Shown here: one piece after another, positions 51,442 through 63,187 of the stretch
How positions within the stretch are numbered: position 1 is the stretch's first letter
How the letters are laid out: every line of letters begins with the position of its first letter
Assembly (NCBI GenBank): GCA_946536145.1
Contig: CAMNEA010000004.1
Location: 1-64,000 of the forward strand
Reading direction: 5' to 3'
Source: an uncultured Butyrivibrio sp.
Lineage (GTDB): Bacteria; Bacillota; Clostridia; Lachnospirales; Lachnospiraceae
DNA length: 64,000 nt
Translations under genes and position numbers: made by a program
The notes under the pieces: generated by a model
Database searches by the model: none
What the model was told of the DNA's origin: nothing
Seen by the model: the letters and a program-made list of their open reading frames with translations, nothing else

Positions 51442-52650
51442 ATGGCAAAAGTAGCAGTACTAGGGTATGGCACAGTAGGAAGCGGTGTGGTTGACGTTCT
51501 TGACCAAAACGCCGCAGAGGTTTCAGGCAGCGCCGGAGAGAAGATTGAACTTAAGTACATCCTGGATCTTCGGGAGTTTCCCGGTGACAGACACGAGAGT
51601 CAGGTAGTACATGACATTGATATTATTTTAAACGACCCTGAGGTTGAAGTGATTTGTGAAACGATGGGTGGACTTGAGCCTGCATTTTCTTTTGCCAAAA
51701 AGGCACTTGAAAAGGGCAAGAGCGTGTGCACCTCCAACAAGGAGCTGGTAGCGGCACACGGTCCCGAGCTTGTGGAACTTGCCAAAAAGAACGGCAAAAG
51801 CTATCTGTTTGAGGCGAGCGTAGGCGGTGGAATCCCGCTTCTTAGAACGATCAACGATTCAATGAAGCATGAAAAGATCGATTCAATTACCGGAATCCTA
51901 AACGGCACGACCAACTATATCCTTACCAAGATGGATAAGGAGGGAATGGGCTTTGCTACAGTCCTGAAAGCTGCGCAGGACAAGGGATACGCGGAGAAAA
52001 ATCCGGAGGCCGATGTCGAAGGGTACGACGCCTGCAGGAAGATCGCGATCCTTGCAAGCCTTATGAGCGGAAAACATGTTAATTACGAAGATATTTATAC
52101 AGAAGGTATTTCAAGAGTGAGCATAGAGGATTTTGACTATGCGAGATGCCTTGGAATGTCGATCAAACTCCTTGCCATGTGCAAGAGAAGCGATTCCGGA
52201 TTTTTCACGATGGTATCTCCTTTCCTGATTCCCAATGAGAACCCTCTTGCCAATGTCAATGGGGTTTTCAATGCAATCAACATTCATTCCAATATGCTCG
52301 GGGATGTGATGTTCTATGGAAAGGGCGCAGGCAAGAATGCCACAGCCAGTGCCGTAGTTGCTGATGTGATCGATATTGTAAAGCACAAGAATCAGCATAT
52401 AGATGTCAACATGAAGGCAGAGAAGGCGATTCTCTCACCCAAAGACAGCGCAGTGCGCCAGTTCTTTGTAAGAGTACCTTCGACTTTAAAAGAGCAGGCA
52501 AATGACATCTTCGGAGATACGATCGAGGAAGTGAGCGGCGTTAATGTTCATGGCGAGTATGCATTCATCACCAGGGACCTGTCTGAGAAGGATTTCGAAG
52601 AAAAGCTCTGGAAGATGGACAGCGTGAAAGGTTATTTGAGGATTTATTAA
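51442..52650 (+). CDS. hom: Homoserine dehydrogenase
   Basis: A 402-residue enzyme: nucleotide-binding VLGYGTVGSGVVDVL, catalytic-domain markers TSNKELVAAHGPEL and GGGIPLLRTIND, then GILNGTTNYILTKM with YAEKNPEADVEGYDA, and a C-terminal ACT-like domain. It reduces aspartate semialdehyde to homoserine. TAGGAGG precedes the ATG, 16 bases after the ACT gene. Confidence 0.96.
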   Translation: MAKVAVLGYGTVGSGVVDVLDQNAAEVSGSAGEKIELKYILDLREFPGDRHESQVVHDIDIILNDPEVEVICETMGGLEPAFSFAKKALEKGKSVCTSNKELVAAHGPELVELAKKNGKSYLFEASVGGGIPLLRTINDSMKHEKIDSITGILNGTTNYILTKMDKEGMGFATVLKAAQDKGYAEKNPEADVEGYDACRKIAILASLMSGKHVNYEDIYTEGISRVSIEDFDYARCLGMSIKLLAMCKRSDSGFFTMVSPFLIPNENPLANVNGVFNAINIHSNMLGDVMFYGKGAGKNATASAVVADVIDIVKHKNQHIDVNMKAEKAILSPKDSAVRQFFVRVPSTLKEQANDIFGDTIEEVSGVNVHGEYAFITRDLSEKDFEEKLWKMDSVKGYLRIY

Positions 52651-52679
52651 ATAATAGAAACAGGAAGGAAATTACAGCA

Positions 52680-53999
52680 ATGAAAAAGGTAGTGAAGTTT
52701 GGTGGAAGCTCCCTGGCAAGTGCGGAGCAGTTCAGAAAGGTTGGTGATATCATCAGATCGGATCCTGACAGGGTATACGTTATACCGTCAGCACCCGGTA
52801 AAAGACATTCCAAAGATACCAAGGTTACGGATATGCTCTACAAAGCCTATGCTCTTGCAGAGGCAGGAAAGGATTTTGACAAACAGCTTGGCGACATCAA
52901 AGCCAGGTACGATGAGATCATAAACGGGCTGACACTTGACCTTGATCTGTCAGACGAATTTGCTACTATTGCAGCTAATTTTAAGGATAAGAAAGGCAGC
53001 GACTATGCAGCCAGCAGAGGTGAATATTTAAACGGTATCATCATGGCTGCATATCTTGACTACGAATTCATAGATTCAGCTACGGTTGTTGTTTTTGATG
53101 AGAACGGAGATTTTGATCCTGAAAAGACCAACAAGCTTATGGCAAAAAGGCTTGAGAAGACTCCAAAGGCAGTTGTTCCCGGTTTCTATGGGGCTTATGA
53201 GGACGGCAGGATAAAGACCTTCTCAAGGGGAGGATCTGACATAACAGGCTCAATAGTTTCAAGAGCGATTAAGGCTGATGTCTATGAGAACTGGACAGAT
53301 GTCTCGGGATTTCTTGTGGCAGATCCGAGGATCATAGACAAGCCTCCGTATATCGAGACCATTACATATACCGAACTTCGAGAGCTTGCATATATGGGCG
53401 CTTCGGTTCTTCACGAGGATGCGATCTTCCCGGTTAGAAAAGAAGGCATCCCGATCAATATCAGAAATACCAATAAACCTGAGGATCCCGGAACATGGAT
53501 CGTGGAGTCTACAGCCAAGAAGTCCAGGTTTGTCATAACCGGAATTGCCGGGAAAAAGGGCTTTTGTTGTGTCAATGTCATGAAAGACCAGATGAACTCA
53601 GAGGTAGGATTTGTAAGAAGGGTTCTACAGGCCTTTGAAGACCAGCACATCTCAATAGAGCATGTTCCTTCCGGAATTGATACCATGACAGTGTTTGTTC
53701 AGGAGGATGAATTCATTGAGAAGGAGCAGGCAGTAGTATCCGAGATCCACAGACTCGCGCATCCCGATATGCTCGAGATTGAGTCAGATCTGGCGCTCGT
53801 CGCTGTTGTGGGAAGAGGTATGAAGTCCACAAGGGGAACAGCCGGAAGAATATTCTCGGCACTGGCTCATGCAAGCGTCAATGTCCGTATGATCGATCAG
53901 GGCTCGTCCGAGCTCAACATCATAATAGGCGTTGAGAACAGGGACTTTGAAAAAGCAATCGCAGCTATTTACGATATATTTGTCACTACACAGGTGTGA
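52680..53999 (+). CDS. lysC: Aspartate kinase
   Basis: A 439-residue monofunctional enzyme: KKVVKFGGSSLASAEQF at the start, the FSRGGSDITGSIVSRAI loop, and two ACT domains at the end (GIAGKKGFCCVNVMKDQMNS and VAVVGRGMKSTRGTAGRIF). It catalyses the first step towards threonine, methionine and lysine. Placed directly after homoserine dehydrogenase, it forms an early threonine-branch operon; the isozyme class (lysC or thrA-like) is not certain. AGGAAGG precedes the ATG. Confidence 0.93.
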   Translation: MKKVVKFGGSSLASAEQFRKVGDIIRSDPDRVYVIPSAPGKRHSKDTKVTDMLYKAYALAEAGKDFDKQLGDIKARYDEIINGLTLDLDLSDEFATIAANFKDKKGSDYAASRGEYLNGIIMAAYLDYEFIDSATVVVFDENGDFDPEKTNKLMAKRLEKTPKAVVPGFYGAYEDGRIKTFSRGGSDITGSIVSRAIKADVYENWTDVSGFLVADPRIIDKPPYIETITYTELRELAYMGASVLHEDAIFPVRKEGIPINIRNTNKPEDPGTWIVESTAKKSRFVITGIAGKKGFCCVNVMKDQMNSEVGFVRRVLQAFEDQHISIEHVPSGIDTMTVFVQEDEFIEKEQAVVSEIHRLAHPDMLEIESDLALVAVVGRGMKSTRGTAGRIFSALAHASVNVRMIDQGSSELNIIIGVENRDFEKAIAAIYDIFVTTQV

Positions 54000-54046
54000 T
54001 ACAGTATCATCGGGAAAGCAAAGCCCGGAAAGTTTAGAGGAAATAT

Positions 54047-54583
54047 ATGGAAGAGATAAAGCGAATCAAAAGGGAGCTGGTCTATAAGGGTACGATCCTT
54101 GATTTCTATGAGGACACCATGCTCCTTCCCAATGGCAATACTGAGATCTGGGATTTCGTAAGCCACAGGATGGGTGCGGCCTGTGTCCTTCCGGTAAGAC
54201 CTGACGGCAAGATACTCATGGTCAGGCAGTACAGAAACGCCCTTGAGAGGGAAACACTGGAAGTACCTGCCGGGAAAAGAGATTCCATTGACGAGGACAC
54301 TAAGATCTGTGCTGAGAGAGAACTTCTTGAGGAGACAGGTTACAGAGCCGGAAAGATAGAAAAACTGTTATCACTTAAGTCGACCGTTGCCTTCTGTGAT
54401 GAAATGATAGATGTATATCTTGCTACAGATCTTCATAAAGAGGGAGAACAGAAGCTTGACGAATCCGAGTCAATTGATGTTGAAGCCTATGACCTTAAAG
54501 AACTTATGGACATGTGCTACAGCGGGAAACTGCAGGATGCCAAGACCGTAGCAGCAATCATGGCATACGCAGCAAAGAAATAA
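54047..54583 (+). CDS. NUDIX hydrolase, ADP-ribose pyrophosphatase type
   Basis: A 178-residue protein with VRQYRNALERETLEVPAGKR and the Nudix box ending RELLEETGY (about residues 85-100). The box Glu after GX5 is Asp here (GKRDSID), with another Glu next to it. The VRQYR and PAG pattern belongs to ADP-ribose/sugar-nucleotide pyrophosphatases. TAGAGGA precedes the ATG. Confidence 0.92.
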   Translation: MEEIKRIKRELVYKGTILDFYEDTMLLPNGNTEIWDFVSHRMGAACVLPVRPDGKILMVRQYRNALERETLEVPAGKRDSIDEDTKICAERELLEETGYRAGKIEKLLSLKSTVAFCDEMIDVYLATDLHKEGEQKLDESESIDVEAYDLKELMDMCYSGKLQDAKTVAAIMAYAAKK

Positions 54584-54584
54584 A

Positions 54585-54617
54585 AAAAGGTGGGTGTCCT
54601 TATTGGACATCCACCAT
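54585..54617 (-). terminator. Terminator at the end of the NifX-FKBP gene
   Basis: GGTGGATGTCC/GGACACCCACC around AATAA, followed on the minus strand by TTTTTTTATTT. The minus gene's stop codon is inside the stem. It may also work for the NUDIX gene. Confidence 0.8.
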
Positions 54618-55529
54618 TTCTATTTTGAAGTTAAGTTCTTTGCCGGCCATTTCGTGGTTGGCGTCAAATGTGACCGTTGTATCGGTCTTGTCTGTAACTT
54701 TTGCGGGGAAAGGTCTTCCGTAAACATCCTGAAGGAATACCTGCTCGCCGACTTCCACATTCTCAGAACCGGGGAGCTGAGCTATCTCAAGCGAAACCAC
54801 TGCCTCGGGATCATACTCTCCGTAAGCTTTGTCGGGTGTAAGATGTATTTCAACTGTCTCACCGACTTTCATATTTACAACGGCTTCGTCAAATCCGCGG
54901 ATCATCATGCCTGAGCCGCAGACAAATTCGAGGGGCTCTCCTCTGTCATAGGATGAGTCAAACTGTGTTCCGTCATTGAAGGTACCAATATAATGCGCCT
55001 TGACAACCTTGCCGGCGTTGGGGCCTTCAACTGTGAGCTCCCCGCCGTGGCATCCGCTGCATCCTCCGCATCCGCCTGAAGCACATCCGCCTTCTTCATC
55101 TGAACATCCACCGCACCCTGCATCAGCGGACTTGTTGTCAGCTTCATGGTGAGCGCAGCTGTGACCTTCTTCATGGTCTCCACAGCTATGACCTTCGCCG
55201 TGGTGGTCACAGTTGACACCGGAGCTTACAAGGCTGCCTTTAATATAGGCGTCCACAACATCATCTGCGTCTCCGCTTTGGCCGGCGCAAACTTCAATTC
55301 CGTTTTCTGAAAGAGCATTCATGGCTCCGCCGCCGATTCCGCCGCAGATAAGGACATCAATGTCTTTGTCTGCAAGAAGACCGGCTAGTGCGCCGTGTCC
55401 TGTTCCGTTGGAACCGATGACTTCAGAAGAAACAACCGCGCCGTCTTTAACATCGTACACCTTGAATTCTTCGGTATGGCCAAAATGCTGGAAAACTTCA
55501 CCATCATTATAAGTAACAGCAATCTTCAT
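54600..55529 (-). CDS. Fusion of NifX/FeMo-cofactor-type domain and SlyD-like FKBP isomerase
   Basis: A 309-residue protein. Residues 1-105 are a dinitrogenase iron-molybdenum cofactor-type domain (KIAVTYNDGEVFQHFGHTEE; LICGGIGGGAMNAL). Residues 107-161 form a metal-binding linker rich in His and Cys (CDHHGEGHSCGDHEEGHSC, then CGGCSDEEGGC and CGGCSGCHGG). Residues 165-309 are an FKBP-type prolyl isomerase of the SlyD kind (GTFNDGTQFDSSYDRGEPLE; GFDEAVVNMKVGETVE). SlyD normally has a metal-binding C-terminal tail; here similar sequence is moved between domains. It may handle nickel, iron or Fe-S. GGAGA lies before the ATG. Confidence 0.88.
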   Translation of the reverse strand: MKIAVTYNDGEVFQHFGHTEEFKVYDVKDGAVVSSEVIGSNGTGHGALAGLLADKDIDVLICGGIGGGAMNALSENGIEVCAGQSGDADDVVDAYIKGSLVSSGVNCDHHGEGHSCGDHEEGHSCAHHEADNKSADAGCGGCSDEEGGCASGGCGGCSGCHGGELTVEGPNAGKVVKAHYIGTFNDGTQFDSSYDRGEPLEFVCGSGMMIRGFDEAVVNMKVGETVEIHLTPDKAYGEYDPEAVVSLEIAQLPGSENVEVGEQVFLQDVYGRPFPAKVTDKTDTTVTFDANHEMAGKELNFKIEMVDVQ

Positions 55530-55620
55530 TGAGAGATCTCCTTAATACAATTATGTTTATGACAATCATTTGCACATGATAACACATAGGACGATTGAAA
55601 AGCAAATACATTATGAACGA

Positions 55621-56421
55621 TCAGTTGTTCTTAAGATACTCGATGAAAGATTTTGAATTTGCAATCTGCTGGGTATTTGTAACTATCCCCGCGATGGGAG
55701 AAAACGATGTGTACGCTCCGCTTTCTTTCAGCACGGCTGAATCTGTGATTCTTATCCCTACAGGTACAGGGGTCTGCATATCATTTACGTCCATGTCTGG
55801 GAACTCAAAGGTCTCATCATACTCGGCTGCCATTACGGCGTATCTGTTTGAGCTGTCATATTTCCCTGACAGGATAAAATCTTTGTACTCATCGGATGCA
55901 AGGTAGTCTATAAAGGCCTGGTCAATATAGAACAGGTCATCCTCCATTGAGGCAAGTTCCTCGTCTGAAAAGACATTTCGAAGATCCAGAAATGTTTCCT
56001 GACCGGCGAAATGACCGAAGGAATTATCGTCAGCAACCATCACATCAAGACTCTTGGCGGATATCATCGCAAGAACCTTTTCGCTGGTAGCGACCGCGCT
56101 TGTGTCAAGTGATGATGAGACATAATTGGCAGTCGTATCTACAAGAACAGCCTCCTTCTGGGTATCTATCCCCGCGTATTGGGCATATCCATCCTGAAGA
56201 TAAGTCTGTACATCGATGCCTTCACTGTTGATAAAAATTGCATAGAGGGCATATGGCTTGTTGTTGGCTATGTCTCTTACTATCGTAACTATAAATATTA
56301 CCGCGATCAGTGCAACAATCGTGTGTATTTTGTAGTAGTCCCAAAAGTATTCAAGATGCGCTTTAAAACCCGCACCTTGCAGTTTTTTTCTCTGTTCACG
56401 TATCTCTTCATTTACTGACAT
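55621..56421 (-). CDS. Uncharacterised single-pass membrane protein
   Basis: A 266-residue protein with a cytosolic N-terminus rich in charge, one membrane helix at about 36-55 (IHTIVALIAVIFIVTIVRDI) and an external domain of about 210 residues (TSEKVLAMISAKSLDVMVAD; FLDLRNVFSDEELASMEDDL). The external part resembles periplasmic-binding-like folds in its strand order, but no ligand site is clear. I recall such proteins from Lachnospiraceae only as hypothetical. AGGTTG precedes the start. Confidence 0.7.
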   Translation of the reverse strand: MSVNEEIREQRKKLQGAGFKAHLEYFWDYYKIHTIVALIAVIFIVTIVRDIANNKPYALYAIFINSEGIDVQTYLQDGYAQYAGIDTQKEAVLVDTTANYVSSSLDTSAVATSEKVLAMISAKSLDVMVADDNSFGHFAGQETFLDLRNVFSDEELASMEDDLFYIDQAFIDYLASDEYKDFILSGKYDSSNRYAVMAAEYDETFEFPDMDVNDMQTPVPVGIRITDSAVLKESGAYTSFSPIAGIVTNTQQIANSKSFIEYLKNN

Positions 56422-56607
56422 TTTTCAACCTCGTTTTTCTGCTAAAACCTTTTTAACAGAAATATAATATTTTTTTTTCGTTAAAACATATATAATAAAT
56501 ATAGCTGTAACTTTTAGATATGATATCAAAAAAGACCTTGAAAGGAAAGGCAAAGTAATATAAGATAGTGCGTAAAAATCAAGAGAATATTGGGAGGAGC
56601 ATTAGCA

Positions 56608-57120
56608 ATGGTTAGTGATACCAGTTATGTTGAATGCCTTGTGGCCAGCAAGGCCTCGCCTGTGATTAAGATTTTGAGCTATCTTTCACTTGTACTGGCC
56701 GTCGTTTTCTTTCTTTCTTCGATCCTCATGGGACTTGGGATCGTGGGTCTTGTTTTATGCATAGCTTTTGGCGCGGTTTATTATTTCCTTTCCATGAATG
56801 CGAGCATAGAATTTGAGTATCAGTACTGTGAAAAAGAGATCACTGTTGACAAGATACTCAACAAACAGAACCGCAAAAATGTTGGGAAATATGATGTGGA
56901 GCGCATTGAGGCAATGGCGCCGTCCCGCTCTTATCATCTCGATGAGTACAAGAACAAAACATTAAAAACTGTTGACTATTCTGCAAGAGAGGCAGGAAGA
57001 CAGCCGGATCCGACATATACATTTATTTATGATGGCAGGGAGAGAATCATCTTTGAGCCCAGTGCCGAGTTTGTGACAGCGGTCAAAAATGTGGCACCAA
57101 GAAGAGTTTTTACTGACTGA
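56608..57120 (+). CDS. DUF6106 family membrane protein
   Basis: A 170-residue protein with two adjacent membrane helices (about 22-60: LSYLSLVLAVVFFLSSILMG; LVLCIAFGAVYYFLS) and a C-terminal cytosolic domain (EFEYQYCEKEITVDKILNKQ; YTFIYDGRERIIFEPS). This matches DUF6106, of unknown role. ATG 56608 has GGGAGG at the correct distance. It precedes guaB by 47 bases. Confidence 0.82.
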   Translation: MVSDTSYVECLVASKASPVIKILSYLSLVLAVVFFLSSILMGLGIVGLVLCIAFGAVYYFLSMNASIEFEYQYCEKEITVDKILNKQNRKNVGKYDVERIEAMAPSRSYHLDEYKNKTLKTVDYSAREAGRQPDPTYTFIYDGRERIIFEPSAEFVTAVKNVAPRRVFTD

Positions 57121-57149
57121 GGATTGTTTTGGGGAAAACATGTAAATAG

Positions 57150-58625
<1,476 letters not shown>

Positions 58626-58643
58626 TCACCTAAGGAGTAAGGC

Positions 58644-61376
58644 TTGCGTGATATAACTACAACAGCAGACAATAAGCTTAATGCCGCCAAGGGCGCTGCA
58701 GATATCAGCAGAGCCTTTGGCGGTTTTGCGCAAAAAAACATAGATGACCTGCAGTCATGGCAGAATATGTTCTGCGATATGGCAGGCGTCTATGCGATCT
58801 GCCTTGATTCGGAAGGTGTTCCCATGACCGAGTTTTCCGGAAATGCCCACGAAATTGAAATTATCAGAAAATATGTGACACCAATAAGGATACACAATAT
58901 CTATAAGCGGGTCTCAGAGAGTGATCTGGAGGATCAGGCAGTAGAGATAACAGAGATACCAAACCTTCGCCTTGCGGCGGTTGCGGTAGGAGGAGACTCT
59001 TCGATAGGCGCTGTCTGGGTTGTGTGCGGCATTTTTACTGATGCAAGCTACGATCAGAGTTTTTTCCATTATCCACCAATTGAGAATTTCGGATATCTTA
59101 TCACAGAAGATAAATTTTATAAGACACTGGATCTTTTACGGGAATCCCTTAATATTCTGATAAAGGTCGAGAGATCCAGAACTCAGGCTCTTGCGATAAG
59201 CGAGGAGTCGAGGCTGCAGAAGCTTGAGATGACAAGCTCTTTTCACAGGGCCGAAGCCATGACGGAGATAGTATCGCTCCTTGACAGCGACGATCAGATT
59301 GAGGAGATAATGGTCGATGTGCTCTCAAGGCTCTGCTCATATCTGCAGATAAGTAACGGTTTCACCTGCAGGGTTCATGACCGCACGCTCATGGATATAG
59401 TCGTGCAGTGGACGCAGACGGGAGTCGATAAGCTGTTCCCGGAGACGACGGATCAGGAGATGTGCTGGTTTATCGGCGGATCCAAGGCCATTGTTGTATC
59501 GAGCGATACGCTGATGAATGCCGGTGAGAGGGAACAGCTTGACAATCTTGGAATAAAGGCACTTGTATCCATGCCGATAATAATTAACGGAGCACCGAGG
59601 TTTTACGTCTGCCTGACTGAAAACAGGGAGAACAGGATATGGTCGATAGATGACATCAAATTTGTAAATGATGCTATCAGGATCCTTCAGAGTATCATCA
59701 CCAAGAGACTGCAGACCAATTCCCTGGCAAGCTCTTTTCAGTCTCTTGAGGCCGTGCTTGACAATGTGGGAAGCTCGATCTATGTAAGGGATACCGGTAC
59801 GGGAGTGCTTCTTTTTGCAAACAGGAGTTTTAAGAAGAACTTCAGCAGAGAACTGACAGAAAACAAACTTGCGGATCTCTTTGAGACCAATATTCCGTCA
59901 AGGAGTCACAGCGGTAATTATGAAGTCCATCACAGGGAGAGGGAGAAGTGGTATGAAGTCTACTACACCAGGATAAAGTGGGTTGACGGTCGGCCCGTAT
60001 CTCTGTGCGCAATCTATGACATTACAGAGAAAAAGCTCTATCAGAAGCGGATAGAACAACAGGCCTACACTGATTTCCTGACAGGTCTTTACAACAGGAT
60101 GTGCTGTGAAAAGGATCTGGCCAGATATGTTGACGAGGCAAGAACAGGTGGAACGCACGGTGCGATCATGTATCTGGATCTTGATGACTTCAAGCACATA
60201 AATGACAGCCTCGGGCACCAGTATGGAGACATACTTCTGCAGGATATTTCAAAGGCAATAGGAAGGATCGAGGGAATCCAGAACTCATGCTACCGCATGG
60301 GCGGAGATGAGTTTGTCATAGTTGTCCCTCCCGAGAGCTATTACCGGATAGACAAGATAATCGAGGAGATCAAAAATGCTTTTGCAACTCCCTGGTATCT
60401 CAAGGACAGCGACTATTACTGCACTATGAGTATGGGACTTGTGAGATTCCCCGATCACGGCGATAATGTTTCGGAGCTCATCAGAAAATCCGATGTCGCT
60501 ATGTACAGCGCCAAAAAATCAGGTAAGAACAGGATCGCTGAATATTCAGACAACATCGATTCCTCTTCAATACACAGACTTGACCTTGAGAAGAATATGT
60601 TTGACGCTATCTCCAAGCAGTGCGAGGAATTTGAAGTGTATTTTCAGCCCATAATAAGCATGGATGGGGATGAGAGGATAATGGGGCACATCGGTGCCGA
60701 GGCACTGGTGCGCTGGAACAGTGATTCGCTTGGATTCCTGAGTCCTGATGAGTTTATTCCGCTTGCTGAGTATCTTGGGCTCATCAATCCAATCGGCAAT
60801 TATGTACTCAGAAAGGCATGTGAGTGCTGCAGGCAGTGGAATGAGACCGGAGACGGTGAATTTGCCGTTGGCGTCAATCTGAGTGTCGTTCAGATCATGC
60901 AGACGGACATAGTCGATATAATAAAGAACTGCCTTGAGGATAATGACATTGAGCCTTCGAGGATTATCCTTGAGCTTACTGAGAGACTTGCTATCAATGA
61001 CCTGGCAAGGACCAAGCAGACGCTTCTTGACATTAAAGCGCTTGGAGTAAGGCTCGCCCTCGATGATTTTGGAGTCGGATATTCGGCGCTCAGCAGCATA
61101 AGGGCACTGCCCTTTGACATTATCAAGATCGACAGGGATTTTGTGAAGGATATAGCTGAAGATAAGTACTCACAGGCATTTGTCAGATCGATGGTTGATA
61201 TGGGTAAGACCATAGGTGCGGAGATATGTGTAGAAGGAATCGAATCCAAAGCGCAGCTCGACGCCCTTAAAGACATGGGGGTTAAGTATATTCAGGGATA
61301 TCACTTCGACAAACCTCTTCGCAGGGCTGCATTTGAAGAGAAATATGTATATACCTCAAAAAAGGATAAAAGGTAG
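58644..61376 (+). CDS. Cytosolic GGDEF-EAL protein with multiple sensor domains
   Basis: A 910-residue protein starting at TTG with TAAGGAG. The first 150 residues contain a PocR-like ligand domain (QSWQNMFCDMAGVYAICLDS). A GAF-like region follows (about 190-360: IVSLLDSDDQIEEIMVDVLS), then a PAS domain (LDNVGSSIYVRDTGTGVLLF). The GGDEF domain has RMGGDEFVIVV near 553, and the EAL domain begins GAEALVRWNSDSLGFLSPDE near 685, with ILELTERLA and DDFGVGYSALSSIRALPFD. Both catalytic motifs look intact, so it could make or degrade c-di-GMP. Confidence 0.92.
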   Translation: MRDITTTADNKLNAAKGAADISRAFGGFAQKNIDDLQSWQNMFCDMAGVYAICLDSEGVPMTEFSGNAHEIEIIRKYVTPIRIHNIYKRVSESDLEDQAVEITEIPNLRLAAVAVGGDSSIGAVWVVCGIFTDASYDQSFFHYPPIENFGYLITEDKFYKTLDLLRESLNILIKVERSRTQALAISEESRLQKLEMTSSFHRAEAMTEIVSLLDSDDQIEEIMVDVLSRLCSYLQISNGFTCRVHDRTLMDIVVQWTQTGVDKLFPETTDQEMCWFIGGSKAIVVSSDTLMNAGEREQLDNLGIKALVSMPIIINGAPRFYVCLTENRENRIWSIDDIKFVNDAIRILQSIITKRLQTNSLASSFQSLEAVLDNVGSSIYVRDTGTGVLLFANRSFKKNFSRELTENKLADLFETNIPSRSHSGNYEVHHREREKWYEVYYTRIKWVDGRPVSLCAIYDITEKKLYQKRIEQQAYTDFLTGLYNRMCCEKDLARYVDEARTGGTHGAIMYLDLDDFKHINDSLGHQYGDILLQDISKAIGRIEGIQNSCYRMGGDEFVIVVPPESYYRIDKIIEEIKNAFATPWYLKDSDYYCTMSMGLVRFPDHGDNVSELIRKSDVAMYSAKKSGKNRIAEYSDNIDSSSIHRLDLEKNMFDAISKQCEEFEVYFQPIISMDGDERIMGHIGAEALVRWNSDSLGFLSPDEFIPLAEYLGLINPIGNYVLRKACECCRQWNETGDGEFAVGVNLSVVQIMQTDIVDIIKNCLEDNDIEPSRIILELTERLAINDLARTKQTLLDIKALGVRLALDDFGVGYSALSSIRALPFDIIKIDRDFVKDIAEDKYSQAFVRSMVDMGKTIGAEICVEGIESKAQLDALKDMGVKYIQGYHFDKPLRRAAFEEKYVYTSKKDKR

Positions 61377-61390
61377 TACGGACCACAATG

Positions 61391-61423
61391 CGCAGGCAGC
61401 GTGAAGGCGCTGCGGGCTTTTTT
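61391..61423 (+). terminator. Terminator before glnS
   Basis: CGCAG-GCAGCG/CGCTGCG stem around TGAAGG, then GGCTTTTTT. Confidence 0.75.
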
Positions 61424-61495
61424 GACGCAAAGATTGCAGATATGTGATATACTGAAATATAAACATTACAAATAGAAAGTTGGTTTTTTAAAGAA

Positions 61496-63166
61496 ATGGC
61501 AGAAGAAATAACTAATTCAAGACACTTTATTGAGCAGGCTATCGACAAGGATCTGAGCGAGGGAGTGTACGATCATGTGCATACACGTTTTCCTCCCGAG
61601 CCCAACGGCTTTTTGCATATAGGACATGCCAAGAGCATACTTTTGAACTATGGAATGGCCAAGGAGTATGGCGGCAAGTTCAACATGAGATTCGATGATA
61701 CCAATCCCACCAAGGAAAAGTCCGAGTTTATGGATGCCATTATTGAAGATGTGAAATGGCTTGGCGCGGATTATGAGGACAGACTCTTCTATGCATCGGA
61801 CTACTTCGACGAGATGTATGAGGATGCTGTAAAGCTCATCAAGAAGGGCAAGGCGTATGTATCACAGCTGACAGCCGATGAGATGAGAGAGTACAGAGGA
61901 ACCCTTACAGAGCCGGGTAAAGACGACCCCAACAGAAACAGAAGCGTTGAGGAGAATTTAAGACTCTTCGAGGAGATGAAGAGCGGAAGCGTTCCGGATG
62001 GGGCTATGACTCTGAGAGCCAAGATTGATATGGCATCTCCCAATATCAACATGAGAGATCCGATCATATACAGGGTGGCACATATGTCTCACGCAAGATG
62101 CGGGGACAAGTGGTGCATCTATCCCATGTACGATTTTGCTCACCCGATCGAGGATGCGATTGAGGGTATAACACATTCGCTCTGCACACTGGAGTTTGAG
62201 GATCACAGACCTCTTTATGACTGGGTCAAGACAGAGTGCGAATACAAGAACCCGCCGCGTCAGATCGAGTTTGCCAAGATGTATCTCAACAACGTTGTTA
62301 CCGGCAAGAGATATATCAAGAGACTTGTAGAGGACGGAGTAGTCGACGGATGGGATGACCCAAGGCTTGTGACTATAGCATCTCTTCGTAGAAGAGGCTT
62401 CACCCCGGAGTCTATCAAGATGTTTGTTGATATGTGCGGCATAAGCAAGGCGCAGTCAACCGCAGAGTATGCAATGCTCGAGTACTGCATCAGGGAAGAC
62501 CTCAAGCTGAAGGCTAAGAGAATGCTTGCGATCCTTAATCCTGTTAAGCTCATCATAGACAACTATCCTGAGGATCAGACAGAGTATCTTGAGATAGAGA
62601 ACAATAAGGAAGTCCCTGAGATGGGAACAAGAAAAGTTCCGTTTGGAAGAGAACTCTACATAGAGAGAGAAGATTTTTACGAGGATCCGCCTAAAAAATA
62701 TTTCAGACTGTTCCCCGGCAATGAGGTAAGGCTCATGAATGCCTACTTTGTCACATGTACAGGCTGTGATAAAGATGAAAACGGCAATGTGATCGCAGTT
62801 CACTGCACATACGACCCGCAGACAAGGTCGGGAAGCGGATTTACAGGGCGTAAGGTCAAGGGCACTATCCACTGGGTAGCTGCCAAAGAGGCTCTGACCG
62901 CAGAGGTAAGACTATATGAGAATATAATCGATGAGGAGAAGGGAGTTTATAACGAGGATGGTTCGCTCAATCTCAACCCTCATTCGATAACTGTTATAAA
63001 GGACGCCAAGCTCGAGCCGGAGCTTAAGGATGTGCTTCCTTATGAGAAGTTCCAGTTTGTAAGAAACGGATTCTTCTGCGTGGACAGCAAGGATTCCAAG
63101 AGCGGCGCGCCCGTGTTTAACAGAATAGTTTCACTAAAAAGCTCCTTTGTGTTACCAAAAAACTGA
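61496..63166 (+). CDS. glnS: Glutaminyl-tRNA synthetase
   Basis: A 556-residue class I synthetase: the HIGH motif in [20 protein letters not shown], tRNA-acceptor binding region [16 protein letters not shown], and a C-terminal anticodon domain ([14 protein letters not shown]). The KMSKS position reads [17 protein letters not shown], so the usual MSKRK is replaced by VTGKRY, as I recall from clostridial GlnRS. It charges tRNA-Gln directly. No T-box is visible in the short leader. Confidence 0.95.
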   Translation: MAEEITNSRHFIEQAIDKDLSEGVYDHVHTRFPPEPNGFLHIGHAKSILLNYGMAKEYGGKFNMRFDDTNPTKEKSEFMDAIIEDVKWLGADYEDRLFYASDYFDEMYEDAVKLIKKGKAYVSQLTADEMREYRGTLTEPGKDDPNRNRSVEENLRLFEEMKSGSVPDGAMTLRAKIDMASPNINMRDPIIYRVAHMSHARCGDKWCIYPMYDFAHPIEDAIEGITHSLCTLEFEDHRPLYDWVKTECEYKNPPRQIEFAKMYLNNVVTGKRYIKRLVEDGVVDGWDDPRLVTIASLRRRGFTPESIKMFVDMCGISKAQSTAEYAMLEYCIREDLKLKAKRMLAILNPVKLIIDNYPEDQTEYLEIENNKEVPEMGTRKVPFGRELYIEREDFYEDPPKKYFRLFPGNEVRLMNAYFVTCTGCDKDENGNVIAVHCTYDPQTRSGSGFTGRKVKGTIHWVAAKEALTAEVRLYENIIDEEKGVYNEDGSLNLNPHSITVIKDAKLEPELKDVLPYEKFQFVRNGFFCVDSKDSKSGAPVFNRIVSLKSSFVLPKN

Positions 63167-63187
63167 TTCTTTGAAAAGAGGTATGTG

